Positions 1 through 8,657 of a stretch of DNA of 64,000 bases are shown here, one piece after another; the stretch's first letter is position 1, and each line of letters starts with the position of its first letter. Made by a program: the position numbers and the translations under genes. Under the pieces are notes generated by a model. That model was not told where the DNA came from, made no database searches, and saw only the letters and a program-made list of their open reading frames with translations. The stretch comes from Pontiella desulfatans (GTDB lineage Bacteria; Verrucomicrobiota; Kiritimatiellia; Kiritimatiellales; Pontiellaceae): assembly GCF_900890425.1 (NCBI RefSeq), contig NZ_CAAHFG010000001.1:1922001-1986000 (forward strand), written 5' to 3'.

Positions 1-591
1 GCGGGGGCCGACCTGTTTACCGGCGACACGCTGGTGGTGATGGGTTGCTTTACCGGCAAGGTGAAGGTGGGCAAGATGCTGAAGGGATGGCTGTTTGTCT
101 TTCTTGGAAACCTCGCCGGGGCGCTGGCCATCCTGCTACTGGTGCATTTCAGCGGCCACTGGCTGGGCAACGGCGGCGCGGTCGGCGCCAAGGCGCTGTC
201 CATTGCCAACGCCAAGGTGAACCTCACCTTTGTGCAGGCGTTTGCCAGCGGAATGCTTTGCAACATTCTCGTCTGCCTGGCGATCTGGCTCTGCTACAGT
301 AGCCGCTCCGTCGCCGACAAGATCCTTTCGATCATTTTCCCGATCACCGCCTTTGTTGCCATGGGCTTCGAGCACTCGATCGCCAATATGTATTTCATCC
401 CCGCCGGCCTGATGCTCAAGAGCAATCCGAACATCGTCGGCCTGCTGGGCGGCGCCGACCTAACCCACCTGACCATGCAAGGGTTCCTGCTCGGGAACCT
501 GCTTCCGGTCACCCTCGGCAATATGATCGGCGGGGCGATCTTTGTGGGAACCATCTATTGGATCCTCTATCTTCGCAAACCGACCGACTGA
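1..591 (+). CDS. Formate/nitrite transporter family protein, 5' truncated
   Basis: This is the C-terminal 196 residues of an inner-membrane channel of the FocA/NirC (FNT) family; the start lies before the window because the frame is open from base 1. The visible part has about four hydrophobic segments and the family's FEHSIANMYF signature, followed by a QGFLLGNLLPVTLGNMIGG stretch typical of the fifth and sixth helices. FNT channels pass formate or nitrite. Formate-tetrahydrofolate ligase follows about 100 bases downstream, which favours formate as substrate; that is inference from context. The frame ends in TGA at 589-591. Confidence 0.9.
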   Translation, partial: AGADLFTGDTLVVMGCFTGKVKVGKMLKGWLFVFLGNLAGALAILLLVHFSGHWLGNGGAVGAKALSIANAKVNLTFVQAFASGMLCNILVCLAIWLCYSSRSVADKILSIIFPITAFVAMGFEHSIANMYFIPAGLMLKSNPNIVGLLGGADLTHLTMQGFLLGNLLPVTLGNMIGGAIFVGTIYWILYLRKPTD

Positions 592-597
592 TATTTC

Positions 598-664
598 CAC
601 CACAGAGAGCACCGAGCCACAGAGTTTTTAAATTTCCGCTCCGTGCCTCCGTGCCTCCGTGGTA
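598..664. repeat. Intergenic inverted repeat (CACAGAG type)
   Basis: The gap between the channel gene and the ligase gene is filled by an imperfect inverted repeat: the left arm begins ACCACAGAGAGCACCGAG and the right arm ends CTCCGTGCCTCCGTGGT. Related arms occur at 5031-5120 and, more degenerate, at 42783-42861, always between genes. It may form a hairpin in RNA; function unknown. Confidence 0.7.
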
Positions 665-694
665 AAAAAGCTCTTTTCAAAAGGAGAACCATTC

Positions 695-2458
695 ATGAAA
701 CTAGACCCGACCCAGATGGCCGACTGGCAAATTGCCGAGGCGGCAGAACAAAACATTAAACCCATCCAGGAAATTGCAGCCAAACTCGGACTGCAGGAAG
801 GCGAGCTGATCCCCATGGGACGCAATGTCGCCAAGATCGACTACAACACGACCTGGAACCGCGTGAAGGATCTTGTTCCGGGAAAGTATGTCGATGTAAC
901 CGCCATCAGCCCCACCCCGCTCGGCGAAGGAAAGACCACCACAACTATGGGGTTGGTGGAAGGCCTGGCCAAGATTGGAAAGAAACCCGTCGGCGCCATC
1001 CGGCAGCCTAGCGGCGGCCCGACCTTCAACATCAAGGGCTCCGCCGCCGGCGGAGGCCTGGCGCAGTGCATCCCGCTGGCCCCCTTCTCGCTGGGTCTCA
1101 CCGGCGATATCGATGCCATCACCAACGCGCATAACCTCTGCATGGTGGCGCTCACCGCCCGTATGCAGCACGAAAACAACTACGACGACGAGCGCCTGGC
1201 CCAAATCGGGATCCCTCGCCTTGATATCGATCCCGATCGCGTGCAGATGAAATGGGCCATGGATTTTTGTGCGCAATCGCTGCGCAATATTACCATCGGC
1301 AAGGGAGGCCCTATGGACGGCTACGAAATGGAATCGGGATTCCAGATCACGGTCTCCAGCGAAATCATGGCCATCCTTGCCGTCGCCAGCAGCCTCAGGG
1401 ATCTACGCGAACGCATCGGCCGGATGGTCGTGGCCTACAGCCGCTCCGGCGCGGAAGTCACCACCGCCGACCTCGAAGTCGATGGCGCCATGACGGCCAT
1501 TATGCTCGAGGCCATCAACCCCACCCTGGTGCAGACCATCGAAGGCAATCCGGTGTTGGTGCATGCCGGCCCGTTTGCCAACATTGCCATTGGCCAGAGT
1601 TCGGTGATTGCCGACATGCTGGGAACACGCATGGGCGATTATCTCATCACCGAGAGTGGCTTTGGCGCCGACATTGGCTATGAAAAATTCTGGAACCTCA
1701 AGTGCCGTTATTCCGGACTCAAGCCCGATGCGGTCGTGATTGTTGCCACCGTACGCGCGCTCAAGATGCACGGCGGCGGTCCGGAGGTTAAACCGGGCAA
1801 ACCACTCGATGCGGCCTATACCGACGAAGACCTCGAGCTGCTCGAGGCTGGATGCTCCAACCTGATTGCCCATATCGAGATCGTGAAGAAGAGCGGCGCC
1901 ACCCCCGTGGTTTGCATCAATGGTTTTTACACCGACACACCGGCCGAGCACGAGCTGGTTCGCAAAATCTCCGAGGCCAACGGTGCGCGTTGCGCGGTTT
2001 CCGAGCATTGGCTCAAGGGCGGTGAAGGGGCGGTTGAGTTGGCGCAAGCCGTGGTGGCCGCCTGCGAAGAAGAGCATGCCTTTGCCCATCTCTACAACCT
2101 CGACCTTCCACTCAAGGATCGAGTTGAAAAGATTGCCACCGAAATCTATGGCGCGGACGGCGTGGAGTGGTCGGACGAAGCCGAAGAAAAGATCAATCTC
2201 TTCCAGGCCGATCCGGATGTCTCGAAAATGGGCATGTGCATGGTGAAGACCCATCTGAGTCTGTCGCACGATCCCGACCTCAAGGGCGCGCCCAAGGGAT
2301 GGATCCTGCCGATCCGCGATGTGCTCATCTATAAGGGCGCCGGGTTCGTGGTGCCGGTTGCCGGTGCGATCAAACTGCTTCCGGGCACCGGATCCAATCC
2401 GGGGTTCCGCAAAATCGACGTCGATGTCGATACAGGAAAGGTGACAGGATTGTTTTAA
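695..2458 (+). CDS. fhs: Formate--tetrahydrofolate ligase
   Basis: Catalyses ATP-dependent formylation of tetrahydrofolate, the entry of formate into the C1 folate pool (cytoplasmic). The ATP loop TPLGEGKTT is at residues 74-82, followed by the family stretches [13 protein letters not shown] and [12 protein letters not shown]. The start at 695 is chosen over an in-frame upstream codon at 659 because AAGGAGAA lies just before it and the upstream 36 bases fall in the intergenic repeat. At 587 residues it is longer than the usual bacterial enzyme of about 555-560. The common PGLPK-type motif near the C-terminus reads PGTGSNPG here, while the final IDVD...GLF is conserved. It heads the corrinoid gene set and probably shares its job in C1 assimilation or methyl oxidation. 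Confidence 0.93.
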   Translation: MKLDPTQMADWQIAEAAEQNIKPIQEIAAKLGLQEGELIPMGRNVAKIDYNTTWNRVKDLVPGKYVDVTAISPTPLGEGKTTTTMGLVEGLAKIGKKPVGAIRQPSGGPTFNIKGSAAGGGLAQCIPLAPFSLGLTGDIDAITNAHNLCMVALTARMQHENNYDDERLAQIGIPRLDIDPDRVQMKWAMDFCAQSLRNITIGKGGPMDGYEMESGFQITVSSEIMAILAVASSLRDLRERIGRMVVAYSRSGAEVTTADLEVDGAMTAIMLEAINPTLVQTIEGNPVLVHAGPFANIAIGQSSVIADMLGTRMGDYLITESGFGADIGYEKFWNLKCRYSGLKPDAVVIVATVRALKMHGGGPEVKPGKPLDAAYTDEDLELLEAGCSNLIAHIEIVKKSGATPVVCINGFYTDTPAEHELVRKISEANGARCAVSEHWLKGGEGAVELAQAVVAACEEEHAFAHLYNLDLPLKDRVEKIATEIYGADGVEWSDEAEEKINLFQADPDVSKMGMCMVKTHLSLSHDPDLKGAPKGWILPIRDVLIYKGAGFVVPVAGAIKLLPGTGSNPGFRKIDVDVDTGKVTGLF

Positions 2459-2548
2459 TTTACCGGCGCAGGGCATCTGCCTAAACCCGACGTTTTAAGC
2501 CATTTATGAGTAGTTTATTTCGTGGGAATATAAGGCGGGATGTCAATT

Positions 2549-2560
2549 ACAGCAAGATCG
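2549..2560 (+). promoter_or_regulatory. Shared upstream motif, copy 1
   Basis: The 12-mer ACAGCAAGATCG lies about 100 bases before the corrinoid protein gene and recurs exactly at 9546-9557, before the URO-D/thioredoxin gene. Here the ATCGTTC that overlaps its end is repeated 21 bases on (2557-2563 and 2578-2584), about two helical turns. Candidate operator; no direct evidence of binding. Confidence 0.35.
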
Positions 2561-2658
2561 TTCCATGTTTTAGCGCAATCGTTCTATTCTCCATTGCAAT
2601 AGATGGCTAAAAAAGCATCATGTAATTTTGTAGTTAACCAACCACGAGGGATGAGGAC

Positions 2659-3285
2659 ATGGCAAGAAACGAAGAGTTGTTTGAAGCAGTGCTGAAGGGA
2701 AAGCGCAAAGACGTTGCCGCCTTGGTGCAAACGGAAATCGATGCGGGCACGAATGTTGAAAGCATCCTGATGGAATCCATGGTTCCGGCCATGGCGGAAA
2801 TCGGCGATCGCTTTTCGCGCAACGAAGCCTATGTGCCGGAAATGCTGATTGCCGCCCGCGCCATGCAGGCCGGCCTCGACCTGCTGGATCCGTTGCTCCA
2901 GGAAGCCGGCCACAAGCCGATCGGGAAGGTGGCCATCGGAACCGTCAAGGGCGACCTCCACGACATCGGCAAGAACCTGGTTGCCATGATGCTCAAGGGA
3001 GCGGGATTCGAAGTGATGGATCTGGGCGTTGATTGCGATGTCGATAAATACAAGGAAGCCGTGGGCAACGGCGCACAGTGCGTGATGCTTAGTGCCCTGC
3101 TCACCACCACCATGCCCTACATGAAGGAAGTCGTGGCCGGACTGGAAGGTTCCGGTGCCAAGGTGCTGATCGGTGGCGCACCGGTCACCCAGGACTATGC
3201 CAACGAAATCGGCGCCGACGGATATTCCGACGATGCAAACACCGCCGTTCATGCCGCCAAGGCCATTCTCGGCATTGCGGCATAA
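2659..3285 (+). CDS. Corrinoid (methyl-carrier) protein, MtaC/MtbC/MttC family
   Basis: Carries a methylated cobamide between a substrate:corrinoid methyltransferase and a second methyltransferase. Residues about 1-85 form the helical cap domain, and about 88-208 a Rossmann-like B12-binding domain with the DLHDIGKN signature, in which His101 is the predicted lower cobalt ligand, followed by SALLTTTM and the IGGAPVT loop. The length of 208 is normal for the family. No substrate-specific methyltransferase (MtaB, MttB or MtvB type) is visible in the window, so the substrate is unknown. The activase gene follows about 110 bases downstream, after a hairpin-forming repeat. Confidence 0.92.
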   Translation: MARNEELFEAVLKGKRKDVAALVQTEIDAGTNVESILMESMVPAMAEIGDRFSRNEAYVPEMLIAARAMQAGLDLLDPLLQEAGHKPIGKVAIGTVKGDLHDIGKNLVAMMLKGAGFEVMDLGVDCDVDKYKEAVGNGAQCVMLSALLTTTMPYMKEVVAGLEGSGAKVLIGGAPVTQDYANEIGADGYSDDANTAVHAAKAILGIAA

Positions 3286-3310
3286 AGCGGTCTAAAGTCG
3301 CCCGTCTGAA

Positions 3311-3362
3311 GGTCGAAGGTCTTTTAGCTCGCCGCGCAAGGGCGGCTTTCAGACTTTCGACC
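3311..3362. repeat. Intergenic inverted repeat (GGTCGAAGGTC type)
   Basis: Arms GGTCGAAGGTCT (3311-3322) and AGACTTTCGACC (3351-3362) match at 11 of 12 positions. A closely related, perfect version sits at 11023-11063 in the same gene cluster, so this is a repeated element and not just a local hairpin. Confidence 0.65.
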
Positions 3363-3393
3363 TTTTGACATTCCGACCAGGAGCAAGGCAAGC

Positions 3394-5031
3394 ATGGCAG
3401 TAAGCATTCATTTTGAAGGCCGAACGGTTGAGGTCGAAAACACCGGTGAACAATTGGTTCTCGAACTGGCTCGGGTGGCGGGGTGGCACATTGATGCAAA
3501 ATGCGGGGGACACGGCTCCTGCGCGAGCTGCAACGTGCAGCTGGGCGAAGGCCACTACCGCGTCTTCCAGGAAGAGATTAAAGTTGCCGCGGAACAACGC
3601 AGGGAGGTGCTCTCCTGCCAGACCCGCGTTCTAGGCGACGCCGCTGAAATCTTCCTTCCGCGAAACTCCGTCATCTCGTTCGACGGTGCCCGCATCGCCG
3701 ACGAAATGGATATTCCACCCCACAACTTCAACCCGCGCTTCAAGGAAGGATATGGCGTTGCGGTCGATATTGGAACCACCACCGTGGTGGCCGCCCTCAT
3801 TGATCTCTCGACCGGAAAAGTGCTCAGTCGTGAATCGCTCTACAACCAGCAAATCCTAAAGGCCGACGATGTGGTCTCCCGCATTTCGCTCTGCAATACC
3901 GAGGGGCAGCTCGAGGCACTGCGGGCATTGGTGATCGACCACACGCTCAATCCGCTCATCCACAAGCTTTGCGCCGGCACCCAAGCCGACGGCAACGACA
4001 TTGTTCACCTCGCCATTTCCGGCAATACGGTGATGATGCATATTTTCTTCGGCGTATCGCCGGTCAGCATCGGAACCATTCCGTTCAAACCGGTCAGCCG
4101 CACCTTCGAAAGCACGGCCGGCGAACTAGGCATCGACACCCATCCCGGCGCCGTGGTCGTAGCCGTCCCGGCCATTTCCGGCTATGTCGGTGGCGACATC
4201 ACATCCGACCTTCATGTTTCCCCGCCCGCCCCTCCTAGGGAGTTATCCGTACTGATCGACATTGGAACCAACGGGGAAATGGTTGCCAGCTTGGATGGAA
4301 AAATGACCGCCTGCGCCACTGCGGCGGGCCCCGCCTTTGAAGGTGCCGGACTTCTGCATGGGGCCCGGGCCGCCAGCCGGGCGATCGATACCATCAAATA
4401 TGATGAAAACCTCGATTTCGAACTAACCGTTATTGGCGAACCCAACCCGATGGGGATTTGCGGCTCCGCCATCATCGACTTCATTGCCGACGGTTTCCGG
4501 TGCGGGCTCATCAATATGATGGGCCGTTTTGACATTGATCTTTTGAAAAAACAACAACGCTATGAAAAGGTCTGCGGCATGCATGCCTGCATGCTCGTGG
4601 CCCCGGAACTCTCGGCGACCGGCGAATCAATCACTGTCACCGAGGGCGACATTGCCGAAATCCTAAAAGCCAAGGCGGCCATTTATGGCGGACTAAAGTC
4701 GCTACTGGCGGAACTTGGCAAGACCGTGCAGGAAATCGACCACCTGGTTCTTGCGGGCGGTTTCGCAAAACACATCAACCTCGAAAACGCCATTTGCATC
4801 GGCTTGCTTCCCGACCTCCCGCTCGACCACTATGAAGTGATCGGAAACGGCTCCCTTGCCGGTGCCGCCCTCGCACTCCTTGATCAGGACACCATGCAGC
4901 ACTACCTGGACTTGATCGATAAACCCGAAATCGTGACCCTCAACCAGACCGACCATTTCACCAACCACTTCCAGGAGGCCCTCGCCATCCCCAACCTCGA
5001 AACCGACGACTTCCCTAACGTGACATATTAA
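3394..5031 (+). CDS. Corrinoid activase (RACO-type, 2Fe-2S ferredoxin + ASKHA ATPase, DUF4445)
   Basis: Reactivates the inactive Co(II) corrinoid protein by ATP-dependent reduction to Co(I). The N-terminal about 90 residues are a plant-type ferredoxin domain with cysteines at 37, 43, 46 and 75. The remainder is the actin-like ATPase fold with the phosphate loops AVDIGTTTVVAAL and IDIGTNGEMV and a late LAGGFAKHINLENA motif. This order (Fe-S domain first) matches the RACO proteins of acetogens and O-demethylases; RamA of methanogens has a C-terminal 4Fe-4S part. Length 545 is slightly shorter than typical (about 600-640). Placement just behind the corrinoid protein supports the role. Confidence 0.9.
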   Translation: MAVSIHFEGRTVEVENTGEQLVLELARVAGWHIDAKCGGHGSCASCNVQLGEGHYRVFQEEIKVAAEQRREVLSCQTRVLGDAAEIFLPRNSVISFDGARIADEMDIPPHNFNPRFKEGYGVAVDIGTTTVVAALIDLSTGKVLSRESLYNQQILKADDVVSRISLCNTEGQLEALRALVIDHTLNPLIHKLCAGTQADGNDIVHLAISGNTVMMHIFFGVSPVSIGTIPFKPVSRTFESTAGELGIDTHPGAVVVAVPAISGYVGGDITSDLHVSPPAPPRELSVLIDIGTNGEMVASLDGKMTACATAAGPAFEGAGLLHGARAASRAIDTIKYDENLDFELTVIGEPNPMGICGSAIIDFIADGFRCGLINMMGRFDIDLLKKQQRYEKVCGMHACMLVAPELSATGESITVTEGDIAEILKAKAAIYGGLKSLLAELGKTVQEIDHLVLAGGFAKHINLENAICIGLLPDLPLDHYEVIGNGSLAGAALALLDQDTMQHYLDLIDKPEIVTLNQTDHFTNHFQEALAIPNLETDDFPNVTY

Positions 5032-5120
5032 CCACAAAGACACGAAGAGCACCAAGATGCACAAATCCATTAGTCTTTATTCCCCTGCTTCTTTGAGTCC
5101 TTGGTGCCTTCGTGGTTAAA
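5031..5120. repeat. Intergenic inverted repeat (ACCACAAAGACACGAAG type)
   Basis: The 100-base gap is an imperfect inverted repeat: left arm ACCACAAAGACACGAAGAGC, right arm CTTGGTGCCTTCGTGGT. It resembles the element at 598-664. It may act as a hairpin between the two coding regions. Confidence 0.65.
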
Positions 5121-5131
5121 TACCATTTGAA

Positions 5132-5875
5132 ATGCATTTAAAGCTGATCAGTTGCGAGATTTTTTTCAGGGAGATGGAGTTCCTACTGGAGCAGTCGCCC
5201 CACGAGATCGAGGTGGAGTTTCTGCAAAAGGGATTGCACGACATTCCCACGGAAGAAATGCTCAAGCGCATCCAGGCGCAGGTCGATGCCGCCTCGGAGC
5301 ATGACTACGACGCCATCCTGCTCGGCTACGGCCTGTGCAACAACGGACTCGTTGGCCTGAAGGCGCGCGACATCCAGTTGGTACTCCCGCGCGCGCACGA
5401 CTGCATTACCCTGTTCCTGGGAAGCCGCCAACGCTACCGCGAATATTTCGACGCCAACCCCGGTACCTATTTCAAGACCACGGGCTGGATCGAACGCGAC
5501 GAAGTCGCAGACGAACTCAAGCCACTCTCCATCCCCAACCAAACGGGCATGGACATGACCTACGAAGAACTCGTTGAACAGTATGGCGAAGACAACGCCG
5601 AATTCCTGTGGGAAGAACTCTGCAACACCGAAAGAAACTATTCCCAAATCACCTTCGTCGAAATGGGCGTCGAACCCGACGACCGCTTCGAAAAGATTGC
5701 CCAGGAAGAAGCCGCCTCGAAAAACTGGAACTATGAAAAAGTTGCTGGAAACCTCACCCTAATCCAACGCCTCCTGAACGGTAACTGGAACGAGGAAGAC
5801 TTCCTCACCGTCCCCCCCAACGCCACCATATCCGCCGATCACTCGGAACAGATTGTTAAACTTCGGCAGGCTTAG
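5132..5875 (+). CDS. DUF1638 domain-containing protein
   Basis: A cytoplasmic protein of 247 residues with the DUF1638 features: an N-terminal LKLISCEIFFREME segment, DAILLGYGLCNNGL near residue 70 and LPRAHDCITLFLGSR near residue 90, all of which could form a metal or cofactor site through Cys and His. The biochemical function of DUF1638 is not established. From general knowledge these proteins often sit beside corrinoid proteins, corrinoid activases and MtaA-like methyltransferases, as here, so a helper role in methyl transfer is plausible. It is the last intact gene before the interruption by the pseudogene and the AbiE/IS segment. Confidence 0.85.
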   Translation: MHLKLISCEIFFREMEFLLEQSPHEIEVEFLQKGLHDIPTEEMLKRIQAQVDAASEHDYDAILLGYGLCNNGLVGLKARDIQLVLPRAHDCITLFLGSRQRYREYFDANPGTYFKTTGWIERDEVADELKPLSIPNQTGMDMTYEELVEQYGEDNAEFLWEELCNTERNYSQITFVEMGVEPDDRFEKIAQEEAASKNWNYEKVAGNLTLIQRLLNGNWNEEDFLTVPPNATISADHSEQIVKLRQA

Positions 5876-5904
5876 GGCAAAATCACATCAAGACGGCCGA
5901 ATAG

Positions 5905-6397
5905 GATCTGGATTCCATCAACAGGAACATCAACCACGACCCTCTCCCATTCCTGATCCATGTCCAGAACCTCAAAAGAGCCCGTAACCAATTGCTGCTC
6001 AGTGCCTACTCGCGCGACAGGCAATACACGGATGCCCACCTTGCCATGGCTCACCTCATCCAACCGCATCTGGAACAGGCGTGGAAACACTGGAAACAAA
6101 CCCGCTCGTTGAAGCTGGAACTGGGTGTGCTTAAGGATGCGATCTTCCAGTCGGAGGAACAAGAGGTGGCGGCAGCACTACTGCGCAGGACGATTGACTC
6201 GTTGCCCCCGCGCCAGCGGGAAGTCGTTGAGCTGGTCGCCGCCGGAATGGACAACCCGGCAAATTGCCGATGCGTTGAAAATATCTGTTCGCACCGTGCA
6301 AAAACACCTTGAGCTCATTTTCCAATCCTTGGAAGTCCAGCACCGCACTCAACTCGCAGCCCAATGGCACCAAGCCCATTCGGTTCAGCTGTATTAA
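5905..6397 (+). pseudogene. LuxR-type regulator, truncated and frameshifted
   Basis: A remnant of a LuxR-type regulator like the two intact genes at 59826 and 60675. From about 5992 frame 1 reads AYSRDRQYTDAHLAMAHLIQ and continues to GMDN, where one extra C in the CCC at 6255-6257 shifts the frame. In the next frame the HTH continues as RQIADALKISVRTVQKHLEL and ends in AAQWHQAHSVQLY. Removing one C restores GMDNRQIADAL. The N-terminal about 130 residues of the domain are missing, and an in-frame TAG lies at 5902-5904. The remnant begins immediately after the DUF1638 stop, which looks like a deletion junction. Confidence 0.8.
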
Positions 6398-6493
6398 ACC
6401 TGCGTTGAAGCCCTGAAAGTAAAGTAAGCGTCCCGCTTGCTCCCACGATAGCGAGTCGTTGGAAAATCTTCAAGGTCTATGGTTGGAGCAGCG

Positions 6494-6968
6494 TTATTCA
6501 TTCGTAATCCCAAGAAAATTCAGGTTCATGTCCTCAAGCTCTATTTCGAGTTCCGGCCTCAACAGGTTTCGGATATCGGCGAAAAAGTCGGGGTGGTTGA
6601 CCTTCTCCTCGAGATTGAGCTGTAGTTGGCGGCTGGTGACGGGGGTGCCGTCGTTTTTCATGATTTGGCGAAAGGCCCCCATAACACGTGGCCAGTCGAT
6701 TTCGGCATGCTGATCTGCATACCAAAGATCGAAGAGATCACGCCTCTTTCGTCGTTGATAAAGCGCGCGAACCTTGGTTGCGAGGAGTTCTTCGAGCTCG
6801 AAGGTGGTGAGACCGGCCGTTCCCGCGAACCAGGGAGATTCCACTGCATAGTTTTTCTTGATGGTTCCAAATATAAACTGATGCTCCCGGCAGTTGATTT
6901 CAACTTTCAGGCGCATGCGGATGACGGGTTCGACCTCGGTCACGAACCTGAAGATGAGTGTTGTATTT
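6494..6968 (-). pseudogene. AbiEii toxin, C-terminal part (split by the IS element)
   Basis: This is the 3' portion of a nucleotidyltransferase toxin of the AbiEii family (type IV toxin-antitoxin). It reads TTLIFRFVTEVEPVIRMRLK, then an ELLATKVRALYQRRKRRDLFD segment typical of the family's C-terminal half. Joined to the 5' part at 8350-8657 after removing the IS and one copy of the 3-bp target duplication, the frame runs through without a stop as KQKDRNTTLIFRF, giving 259 residues. A GTG at 6941-6943 might allow a separate C-terminal product, but it would lack the catalytic residues. Confidence 0.88.
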
Positions 6969-7067
6969 TGCGCCTACCCCCAATGTCCGACCACGGATCG
7001 GCGAATTTAAGGTGGAACCTGCGGTTCCCTGTTCCGTGTTCTGGCGGCCAACGAGCCGCCCTTCTAT

Positions 7068-7142
7068 GATGCCGTCGCGGAGCGTAGCCCGTCCCCGAAG
7101 GGGCGGCCCGGAGGGCCGAGGGCGGAGCGCAGCGACGGCATC
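7068..7142. other. Large hairpin at the distal end of the IS
   Basis: Perfect 11-bp arms GATGCCGTCGC (7068-7078) and GCGACGGCATC (7132-7142) enclose a GC-rich stretch that itself contains CCCC/GGGG and GGCCC/GGGCC pairings. It lies just past the transposase stop and could end transcription or shield the IS from outside transcription. Confidence 0.6.
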
Positions 7143-7150
7143 ACTTGCGA

Positions 7151-7996
7151 TCATGTTCTGACTGCTCCTCCCATGAATACCTCGGCGGGGGTTCGTTTGT
7201 CCAGAGCGCTGTGCTTCCTCTCGTGATTGTAATAGTCAAAGTAGCTCTCGAGTCCCCGATACAACGCATGCCCGTCGGCATAGCATGCGGGGTAGATTTT
7301 CTCGTACTTCACCGACCACCACAACCGTTCGATGAATACGTTGTCCAGCGCCCTTCCTCGCCCGTCCATGCTGATGGTGATGTTTTCGTTTAACAGGACG
7401 CCGGTAAAGGCGTTCGAGGTGAACTGGCTTCCTTGGTCGGTGTTGAATATATCCGGCTTGCCCTGCGTCAGCGCACACTCGAGCGCATCAACGCAGAACG
7501 TACTCTCCATGGTGCTTGAAAGCTCCCAGGCGAGCACATAGCGGCTGTACCAGTCGATTACAGCGCTCAGGTACATGTATCCCTGCCGCATCGGGATGTA
7601 GGTGATGTCCGTACTCCAAACCTGATTCACCCGCTCAATGTCCACATTGCGCAGCAAATACGGGTAGATCTTGTGCCCCGGGGCGGGCTTGCTTGTGTGC
7701 GGCCCCGGCGTGATGGCCTGAATCCCCATCAGCTGCATGAGGCGGGCGACCCGCTTGTGATTGACATCATAGTCTTGATCACGCAACCAGTCCGTCATGC
7801 GTGGATAGCCGAACTCCGGATGCCGCAGATACTGCTCGTCGATCAAACGCATCAAGAGCAGATTCTCCGCCGTTTCCGGGGTGGGGTCATAGTAGAAGCC
7901 CGATCTGGGGACGCCTGCGAGCCTACACTGCCGCCGAACCGAATAATCAGTGCCGGGCTCCACCCAGCTGCGGCGCGTTGAAAGGGGCAGGCTCAT
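7151..7996 (-). CDS. IS3-family transposase, OrfB (DDE integrase core)
   Basis: This is the catalytic part of the transposase. It begins at an ATG that overlaps the OrfA stop (ATGA) and runs 281 residues; the frame is also open upstream, as needed for the OrfAB fusion. The rve-type core shows the acidic triad in VWSTDITYIPM, FNTDQGSQFTS and DNVFIERLWWSVKYE. The N-terminal HTH_21-like segment and the C-terminal NHERKHSALDKRTPAEVF motif are also present. It is normally produced as OrfAB by -1 frameshifting at 7999-8005. Confidence 0.95.
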   Translation of the reverse strand: MSLPLSTRRSWVEPGTDYSVRRQCRLAGVPRSGFYYDPTPETAENLLLMRLIDEQYLRHPEFGYPRMTDWLRDQDYDVNHKRVARLMQLMGIQAITPGPHTSKPAPGHKIYPYLLRNVDIERVNQVWSTDITYIPMRQGYMYLSAVIDWYSRYVLAWELSSTMESTFCVDALECALTQGKPDIFNTDQGSQFTSNAFTGVLLNENITISMDGRGRALDNVFIERLWWSVKYEKIYPACYADGHALYRGLESYFDYYNHERKHSALDKRTPAEVFMGGAVRT

Positions 7997-8277
7997 AGCT
8001 TTTTTTCGAGCCACTTCACGTCCATCTTCAGACGCCCGATCTCTTCGTAAAGTGGAGCCGTAAGCTCTTCTTCCGTTTGAGACTGCTTTTTTTTGCCCGA
8101 TGCAAAAAGCTCCGGGGCATTCGAGAGCAACTGCTTTTTCCAATCCGAGATCTGGTTCGGATGGACCTGATATTCCGATGCCAGCTCCGCCAATGTCTTC
8201 ATGCCCTTGATGGCATCAATCGCCACCTTGGCCTTAAACTTGTCCGTGAATGTTCTTCGTTTTCTTCCCATTTCCAT
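7993..8277 (-). CDS. IS3-family transposase, OrfA (HTH subunit)
   Basis: A 94-residue DNA-binding subunit with the start RKRRTFTDKFKAKVAIDAIK, the helix-turn-helix LAELASEYQVHPNQISDWKK and a C-terminal leucine-zipper-like region (EEIGRLKMDVKWLEKKL). It binds the IS ends and regulates transposition in this family. AAAGGA lies three bases before the chosen ATG; a second ATG two codons later is equally possible. Confidence 0.92.
   Translation of the reverse strand: MEMGRKRRTFTDKFKAKVAIDAIKGMKTLAELASEYQVHPNQISDWKKQLLSNAPELFASGKKKQSQTEEELTAPLYEEIGRLKMDVKWLEKKL
7999..8005 (-). promoter_or_regulatory. Programmed -1 frameshift site (A AAA AAG)
   Basis: On the - strand the OrfA frame ends GAA AAA AAG CTA TGA. 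The heptamer A-AAA-AAG lies six bases before the stop, exactly where the OrfB frame is open, the standard arrangement for making the IS3 OrfAB fusion. Confidence 0.8.
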
Positions 8278-8349
8278 GCGTCCTTTTGTATCATGCTAAG
8301 GCCGCAGGTTCCACTTAAGCCGGTGGTCCTAAAATCGGGGTTAAGCGCA

Positions 8350-8657
8350 TTTCGATCCTTCTGCTTGACCTTTGGAGGTTCCAAATAGTTAAGCACTTCG
8401 CGTAAACGATCAATGACAGCTCCGATGGGTTCGGGACGGATCTGCACGAGGTCAATATCCTCGGAATAGCGGGGTGCGGGAGCAAAATAGAGCTTGTGTA
8501 GCGCCGTCCCGCCGCGAAAGGCCAATGAGTCCGCCAGCAGCTCATCGGAAAATATATCAACCAGTGCACGGGAGATGACGAGATCCTGCTCAACCTGTGC
8601 ATCGCTGATCCAGGGCGCATGCTGCTTCCAATGCGTGATGTAGGCACGCGGAATCAT
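8350..8657 (-). pseudogene. AbiEii toxin, N-terminal part (split by the IS element)
   Basis: The 5' portion of the nucleotidyltransferase toxin. It carries the catalytic GGTALHKLYF and YSEDIDLV motifs (nucleotidyltransferase GG...DxD) near residues 50-75. Its ATG overlaps the AbiEi stop by four bases (ATGA), showing translational coupling. After residue 102 (KQKDRN) the frame runs into the IS and meets a stop at 8199, adding unrelated residues. The truncated product retains the catalytic motif but lacks the C-terminal half, so it is probably inactive. Confidence 0.9.

Larger units (their letters stand above)
6969..8349 (-). mobile_element. IS3-family insertion sequence inserted in abiEii
   Basis: A 1381-bp element transcribed on the - strand. 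Its ends are imperfect inverted repeats beginning TGCGCYTAMCCCC and meeting again at TGGAACCTGCGG (7013-7024 and the complement at 8302-8313). TTT at 6966-6968 and 8350-8352 is a 3-bp target duplication, as expected for the IS3 family. It holds two overlapping transposase frames with a frameshift signal. Both frames are intact, so the element may be active. Confidence 0.93.

Noticed and set aside
7013-8313. Shorter IS boundaries at the TGGAACCTGCGG repeats
   Set aside because: The repeats continue outward to TGCGC at 6969 and 8349, where a 3-bp target duplication and restored toxin frame fix the true ends.
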